In this document: positions 22,601 to 31,600 of the stretch, one piece after another
How the letters are laid out: the number at the start of each line of letters is the position of its first letter
Position numbering within the stretch: the first letter of the stretch is position 1
Assembly: GCF_964204645.1 (NCBI RefSeq)
Contig: NC_134026.1
Location: 19,734,650-19,798,649, forward strand
Direction of reading: 5' to 3'
Source: Tubulanus polymorphus
Taxonomy: Eukaryota; Nemertea; Palaeonemertea; Tubulaniformes; Tubulanidae
DNA length: 64,000 bases
Program-made: the position numbers and the translations under genes
The notes under the pieces: generated by a model
The model's input: the letters and a program-made list of their open reading frames with translations, nothing else
The model's database searches: none
What the model was told of the DNA's origin: nothing

Positions 22601-25600
22601 ATATTTGAACCTGGTTTATGAAAACTTTGTTTTTTTGTCATTTCGTGAGAAAGAAAATATCTGACGGTCACCTAAATTATCAGAAACTGGCTGAGGGATG
22701 ACACGCATTATATACAGGACTAGGAACTTATGAATTTAAGTAAATTCTGTTTTTTAATGTTCTAAAGATCAAAAATACTTTTATTTACCTTTTGACTACC
22801 ATTCTTTGCCCAATACAATGTGGTGCTCTCTCTAGATATTTAATCGTGGTCTCTTGAATCGGGGTAGGGTGACCGTCCTTTTTTACGACGCAAAAAGAAT
22901 TCGATTGATGAAGTGCAAACTAGCAATCACGTAAGCCAGGTTCACGATGGATCATTTAGCGCGACTGATTTATCTGTTAATTACTATCGATAGTACATCC
23001 AACTGGGAGCAATGATTCTCTCCCAATATCAAACATCCATCAAATCAATTAAATACAGTCAGTGCCACAATATCGATGAGAGACATCGCGAAATTCAAAA
23101 GTTTATATAGAAATTTCGTCATGTCATCGTCTATTTATTCCGAACGTATTTATTTTGCCCGTTAACAAAAAAAGAATTTGGCGAGAATTTCGAAATGTTT
23201 CGACTCCTCAATAATCCGTTATTCTTTTTTAATTTCGTTCCAATGCGTTTGCTAAAACATGTTTGTTTTTTGCGTTGAGGTTTCGTTACTTAACTGATGT
23301 CTACATTTGAATCTCGAATTAAGCACTTCTTCAGAGTCTATTCTTGCTGTTAGTTTTATCGGCTGTTAGAAATCGGTCATCCTGGTTCTGTAGCGAGTCT
23401 TACCCCGATTTGGTTCTACAGCCTATAGTTAGTCTTAAGACCTGGCCTGTCGGTCCTAAGATGGTCATTGATCTCAGACCACTTTATAATTTGCCATGTA
23501 ACTGTGCCAAATGGCGTATCAGTCCTACTATAAGTGACCATTCTTGGGTATATACTCTAGGTCCCTATTGCTCAATACTAGGATCCTCATAATAGGTAGA
23601 TTGTGTGTTGGTATTATGATATTTTTTTTGCATGAATTGTGGATTTCACTTCTAACTTGTTCAACTATAGCAAATTTCTGTTTGTTTGCAATATGCGCAA
23701 AACTGTGTCCTCCATCATTTTTAAAATGACTCCTTGTCGAGGATCAATTTTAATTCATTCTCGATACCGATCGATAAGCAAAAATAGAGGTAACTGAGTG
23801 AGGGTGTTGTGCGACTAACAAAATCAGCTGAACTGAATTTGTGTTTGGGCCCATTGAAATAAACTATGTCTCTAGTTTTTGTTGAATGAAAAAATTGTAT
23901 TTGAAAATGAAAATTGAATGTACATAGTGCACAGCTTTCAGATCATTAAAATCATATTTTCCTGGTTCATTGAAATAAGACCTGTATATAATTCAATTGC
24001 TATCATTTCGAAAATATCTACCATCACGAATAAGTATGGTACGGCTAGTTTCTCCGATGCCGTTTTGATAGAGGATTTCCTTGTTTCCGAAAAAAAAATA
24101 ACGAGTATTGATTAAAAAAGGAATTTCAAGCAATCGAAACTAAATGATTTCAAACGTCTGGTCTGACAATAGGAAGCATGAAACGCGGCGAACCGAAGAA
24201 CGTGATGTTTTCCGATGGTATTCGACCGGGAGGTGACCTCACCGAACTGGACGGTTCATCCGAAGTCAGTATACCCGTGCGCAAAGCGGGACGATCGGCG
24301 CGCAAAGTCGAGAAATCGTTGCCGGACGGAGCTGGTGAGTATGTCGTGCTCAACTGGACACTTGTATTTTTACGGACTCAAAGATTTTGGCCGTTTCTTC
24401 CGAATGCGGTTCCATATTTGCAAGTTGCTGTTCCAGTTGATGGTAGAAGTTCATTTCAGTCTTTGATATATCTGGGCCGAGCTGCACAGTCATGACTAAA
24501 CCCGTTCAATGCCGATGAATTGATACCCTGAAGTGCTGGGCCCAGTTTCACAAAAGGTTTAACCTCTGCATTAATTCAGTTTACCTTCAATCGACTTAAG
24601 CCTTAATCCTTTTTGTGTAACTGGGCCCTGGTGATAATTTGAAAATTTTTGAAAAAATTCCACCCCAGCGCATTGAATAACAGGCAATACCGCCATAATG
24701 CATCATGGGGTGTATTGTTATTTACTAACATTTAACTGTGTTTGACAAGTGTCGCCATCTTTTATTAGAGATAATGATTAGCAATTACATCAATACACGG
24801 TGATGCGGTGTACTAGCGAAGTCCATCACCGATTTATACACTATAGTGAAGATGCACTGAAAAGGGTTAAAGTTGAAAAGTTGTCTCAAATCTTAAGACT
24901 TGTTTTAAGTTATTAGATTGGTTATAGAAATAATTTGGTCTTAGACTGGTCTTAAATATAAGCCATGACTGTGCATTTGGTCCGTGAAGTCAATTTCAAA
25001 CCCAGAACTGATAATATAAGCATAATCCCTATTCACTGTAATTAATTCTCTGTGATATGTTTGGCCGTAAGATAAACTGTGGATGTACAAGCTGGAGAGG
25101 ACATTCTTTCCTCATTTGAAGAGAGAAGCTAGCGGGCTCTCTTCCAGGAAGAGAAATCCTAGAATCAGTGCACATCTATTCAGCGCACACTTGCCAACAG
25201 TACAAAGGACTATTTCAATCTTGATGAACAGTGCCTCAGACCTCTCTAGTTCGTACGTCCATGGATAAACCAATAATTGGACAATATATTTCGGCTCTTC
25301 TGCATCACCCATCATAAAATTGGTTCACAGTTCCCGCAGTCCCCGGAAATCGGGAAAAAATTAGGAATTTTCCCAAATTGGAAATATTAGTGAATTTAAT
25401 CGATTCTCCCTAAACCCGGATAATATGATGGTTTATGCCGAAAATTGGAGAATCATGATGAAATACATGAGAAAAAACATTCAATTACGAACTCGTGTAA
25501 CTGCGGGAACCGTGAATGAAGGCTGATGATGGTCCACCTTGAATGAGCCGAAACATTGTGGTGTCGATGAACTCTTCAAATCCTTAACTATTTACGTGAG

Positions 25601-28600
25601 ATTTTTCGCTTTCTATATAGAAGTTAGATATATTCTAACGAGATGTTTTACACGACGAACACTTAAAATGCCTTAGTGAATGGGGTACCGGCACTCCCTG
25701 AATGGCGCCACAAAACACTGGGTTACTCGTAGTCAAAATCAGTTCTTTAAATTTGATTTTTAGGCTTAAAAATCTGAGTAATAAAACCAGTCATCGGATA
25801 GATATAAGATTCCCTTTCTCACTCAGTACACGGGCACCAAAGACAAACTTTTTGGCACTTCCATTCAACAGAGATACCATATGGACGTAGTATGTTTACA
25901 TAGTATTGTATTGATTTCACTGAAAATTGATTTATTAATGAGAAAAGTTGACTGGAATTAAATTGAAACGTAGAAGGAATTTGAAGCACGGTTACCCAGT
26001 GCCACTGGCAATCCCGCCGTAGACATTCCACACGCCATCAACAACAATTCAAATTCGCATTCTAATCGCGCAATCCTTCCTTATGATTCCGAAATGTTGA
26101 TCACGTTTCTTTTTGAAATGATTCGCCTGCAGCCTCCGATGCCGGTGCCGTTCGCACAAAGACCAAGAAACTTCCGGAGACCGATCGTAACGTGTGTCTG
26201 ATACCTGATAGTGGGTTACCTCCAGTTTTACTCTCCGATCGAGGTTTGTCTGCAATGCACTTTTCTACATATATTTTACGTGTTGTATGATGTACGTGCC
26301 GGATAGTTCGCATGTACGGTGAAACCTCTCTATAGTGAATGCTCTCGGTTCCGAATAAAACATTTTTTTAAAGTGTTCTCGATAGGTACAGACAAAAGCT
26401 GCAATCACACAAGTTTTTGGCCCGAGTCAAATTTTGCCTGTGTTAGATTAGTATTCTCGGGTGCCAAATGGACCAAATTGACCAGGCCCGAGCCAAATTT
26501 TAGGACGTGGGTTTACATGTGAACGCGCTCTCCAATTAGGCACAGAATATTTGTCTCGGGTCTGATCCGGGCCAAATCATCATCTACATATGATCACGGC
26601 TTATGAAGTAACTCCTTGTGACATCCTTGTAATTCAACTATACAGTGGCAATTTCTATCAATCGCTGGTCTGTCAACCGCTAGTAACATACGGTCTCTTT
26701 TTGTGTTTAAGAATTTGATTATACTTATGAATTAAACATCATTGATCCACTATTTACTATAGAGCCCGCCGCACATGGCATAATATTTGTTTCACCAATA
26801 AAGAAAACACATTTTTCACAGTTTTATCCGCAAACGATAAAACGTTCAACGCACACGGTATAACAAAAACTCGCAGAAAACATTTCTTACACCATGGAAT
26901 CCAGTGAGCCAACGATTCAGTTATTCGCATCAATTTTTGTATATGCCATGTGATGCAGTGATGCTCCCTGATTGGTTATTCCGCCGTGGATGTTCGGAAA
27001 AACACAAAACGTCCACCGCACACGGGACAAAAACAGTTTTCGACGATACAAAACTTTTTTCCGCTTTGAGCAGGGCTTGTTTCGTGAAGAACGTTTATAT
27101 GTTCAGCGTTTTGTGTTTTGACTCCAACGCATGCTGCGTAACTAGAAATACCGAAAACGTTTTTTTTTTGCGTTTGGCTTTCGGTGGAGAAACATTTGGT
27201 ACCTTAGGAAGTGTTCACTATTCGCTATAGAGAGGTACATTATGTATGCGAAAAGTATAGAAAAATTTTGATTCGAACAAAATGGGTTCATTTGACGGAG
27301 GTGTTCACTATAGGGAGGTGTTCGTTGATGGAGGTTTCACTGCCAACTACGAAATACTTTAGCTTCTATCAGATTAGACCAAAATCCCGATTAGATTGAT
27401 CTGGATTTAGCAGGTTTGAGTATATATAGCTTGCATGAGGATTATTGTTTTTGCGGGTATCACATCTATCTCCGGTAGTTATGATAATGCTTTTTTCATC
27501 TTGTCACTAACGCATGTACTGCACCCATAGTTCTAGTTCGCGTGCCACAGCTATCCTAAGACGAGGTCAATTTGTGAAAATATGGAGAGATTTTGAAGAC
27601 GGTTTATCAGCTGATGTGTTTCCATATTACCGCCCCCTGTAACCCTTGGTCCAGTTTTAAGGCGGGCGTAGGTCGGCCTTGCGACAGCTTGCGACTCACT
27701 GCGAAGCAATTCACTGCGACCGCCAGCGACGATCGCGTTGCAACGACTCACCGGCCTACGCTACCTTGCGACTGCCAGCGACGCTAGTTGCAATGAGTCG
27801 CACATGTTCTACTTTCTGCGACGCGACTGTCGCAACCGACCTGCGTGCTGTTGCGACTGGCAGCAACTAGTCGCATTCAGTCGCTGACATCCGCATCGCA
27901 ACCGACTTGCGCGGCCACTTGTGAAGCAACGCGACGATCGCTTTGCATCGCAAGGCCGACCTACGCCCGGCTTTAGAGTGGCTAAGTCAAAAATGGACTT
28001 TGATTTGTTTGATTGGTTTAATATTGGGTCAATATTGGCTTAGCCTCGTCATATTTTGAATCCCAATGGTTTTTGTATTTGTTTGAATATCATTCATAGC
28101 CCTTTAAAAATGGTAAAATGCACTGGTGAAATGGACAGTAAACCTTGCGCACGTCGGATTGGCGAACGTCGTATAATCGCTTATATCGGATGAATATTGA
28201 AAAGAAATTGTGAAATAAAAAATCTATCAAATCACTCAACAATGACTTGGGCTATTTTTACTGTTCCTGGCTTGAAATCGATGATACAAGTCAACAGTCG
28301 TGATTTTAGTCGTCGTTATTGTATTAGATAGACAAATATGCTCAAAATATTTCGACATTTTTAAATGATTTCTTGTAGATGTTGATTAAGTACCGGTAGT
28401 TCTGTTAACAGAAATTAATTCTGAAGTCGTAGTTTTCAGAAAAAGGCTTGAAATTCGACTATTCAGAGGACCTTTCCGATCCAACTTCTGATCCAACTTC
28501 CAAACCAACTTCCGATCCAACTTCCGTAAGGTTTACTGTACTTGCCGTTGGGTAGTTGTGTCATCACTTAAACAATTTCATTTATCCTTACATAGTCTTT

Positions 28601-31600
28601 GCGCTATCTTATAAAGATGATCGAATTACTGCATGCGTCGAATTTCATTCAGATTTCTTTCGATGTAAACTAGTTGACTAACCGAAACATTGTTGTCTTC
28701 TGCTTTTTGTAGATTTTCTCATGGAAGAAGAGCCAGACCCTGAAAAAATTTTACCGAGATTACGCAGTAAGTTTCGTTTAGTGGAACTGTATCGGAATTT
28801 CAACGAAGACCCCGTGCCACTACCCGCCAGATGGCGCGCGTAACGATGGGACAATTTGATCAAAATTTTGTTCATTTTGAATCGATTGATCGTCAAGATT
28901 TTTAGCTTAAGATTAGGATGTTTATAGTTCATATAGCACAGTTTTTATTCATCAGTCATTTGAAAACAGTCTGTCGCCATCTGGTGGATCCTCAATTCTC
29001 GATTGCCACATTCGACTGCAGCGTCTTTACAATGTTTTAACAATACGATACCCGAAAACTGGATATTTCACCATCATGATCATCGTCGTTATCATCATCT
29101 ATAATGTATGATCAAAGTTCACGACACTTCGTACCTTTGATACTTCAGGTGATGACCCGAATCCTGTCATTTTTGCAATCAACAAGAATTTGTTCGTTCT
29201 AGTCAAAATCATCAACCGTAAGTATGAAAATAGTTAGAAAATTATTTGAGTTATATTGCCACTGTGACAATACAGTGAGGACGGCAAGCTATTACAGTCG
29301 GCCTTTGCTCGAAATTGACCAATCGGCATTGAGAAGCTAAGTTCTTTCACATTACCAGCCAATCAGGAACTCTGCCAGAGTGCAAATATCGAATTGGAAA
29401 TATGTTGAATCGTAGTATACTTGTAAAAGAACCGGAAGTACGAGTATATTCGTAGCTGGCAGTGAATGTTTGAATGGTGTTTGTAGGGGGATACACCCCT
29501 TAATAACTACAACTTGCAACTTGCCCTGTAGTTGATTTCATTTGCCGGCATCAAATTGAATTCATAACTCCCTCCTGACGTTGATTGTCGTTGTTGAATG
29601 CTTTGTAGTGGATTGCTGCGTAGGTCGTATATGCTGGTGTTTTACAACTCGAGGTATGTGCACGGTCGGTCAGGACGAGATCGTTATCGTACTCGAATGT
29701 CTACCCGAAGAGAAGACGATACCGCGTGACGTATTCTGCCATTTGAACACCGTCTACGAGGAAGCCAGTAAAGGTATGTATGCATTATGTCGCGGTGCCT
29801 ATGACTCCATGATTCCTTAAAAACTCTTTAATGCAAAATGTTTTTATGGGTGCTTGAAACAGCTTTTATTTCTTCGATAAGCTCCTGCTACAGAGAGTCA
29901 TATAGAGTAGCCATGCCTGGCATCAGAGTGTTAACCCAAACTGAAACTCCAGTGTAAATAGAAGTGAATGAACCCTGTTTCTTTCTAAATTTCAGGAAAT
30001 ACAGTGTCTGATCTCGGTCATACGATATTCGGCCAGAGTTTCCTCGGCAGCCGAGATCACGGCGGTTTTCTGTACATTCGTCCGACATTCCAGTGCCTGA
30101 AAAAGCTCATTCTTCCCGAGCCGCCGTACATATTCGGCATATTGTTGCAAAAGTGGGAGACGCCATGGGCGAAGGTTTTCCCGATTCGACTGATGCTACG
30201 ACTCGGCGCTGAGTATAGATGTGAGTACATGTTAATGTCTCGTGGTCGAATGCGCAACCTACAGGGCCTCCACTGGCCTTGATATCGTGGAAACCTCAGG
30301 AGATCAGAAAAATCAGGAAAAAAAAATCAGGGAAAACTCAGGGAATTTGGATAATGCTACTACTGACCATATTTTTCTTTATCAGTACGTTATTCACTAA
30401 AAAATGAATGAATTATAAACGTAGAAATTTCTCTGATTCGCTTAGGGAATTTTGTGTAGTCACATAGGTAAATCAGGGAAAAATGGAACGTGGCCATCCT
30501 GAACTGGGATGTCCAATTTCTCGGTTGTGATTTCGATGTTTGATATAATTGAGGTATTTTTGCCTAATAGAACGGACACCTGATGCCTCTCGGGGAGATG
30601 CATAATCATATTGGTCAGGAATAATAAAGTTATTGCAAAATTTTTTGAAATATTTCATAGTTATATTTCATTGTTTATTTCATAACTTAAATATTCAGTA
30701 TTCCTGGAGATGACGGTTAGGATAATTTTATCGTTTCAATCATAGAATCTTCTGGTTGATCTAGATATGAATGTCTTAATTTCAGACTATCCGTGTCCTT
30801 TGATCAGTATACGTTATCGCAACTCGATATTCGGAGAGATCGGGCACACGATCATGAACTTGCTGGCCGATTTCCGCGACTATCAGTACATGTTACCGCA
30901 AATAAAAGGCGTTGTCGTTCATATGGAGGACAAACACACGTACATCAATCTACCGCGAAATCGTTACGAAGACGTAAGTCTCACCAGATGCAGCGATTTA
31001 CCAGGTGGCCATAGTGTACGATAGGTCACTAGGGCATCGCGGTAGATCTTTTCTGAGATTCAAATGAAGGCTGGTTTCAATCAAATATATTCTGGTTTGG
31101 TAATAGCAATTCCAGATGCGGCCTTCTGTCAGGTTTACCGATAATCAGGGTGGCTGAAGTCTGCACGCCATCTATTGGGATAGGTGGTGGCACGGTGCAG
31201 TAACTGCGCTGGTTTCACTTATACAAATGGCGCCATTATTGATATTACGCCTGATTTCAGGTTATGAAAGTGATCAACAACAGTAACGACCACGTTATGG
31301 CTTTAGGAACAGGATTCAGTATTGATGCCGACTCACATCTTGTATGTATACAAAACGAGGAAGGCAATTATCAGACACAGGCAATCAATATACAGAACAA
31401 GCCTAGGAAAGGTTAGTAAACTTTGCATTTCGATTGGGTAATAAGATGCCCATAGCTCAATGCAGCTATACACCTACATCGGAGCTAAGGTCATGACCTC
31501 TTACAAGCATTCAGAATTTTTGCTGGACACAATCTCCATAAAATAGCCAGATTTTTGTAACTGAAAAAATTCTAGGGCGGCATTGGGAATGCGCCAACAG

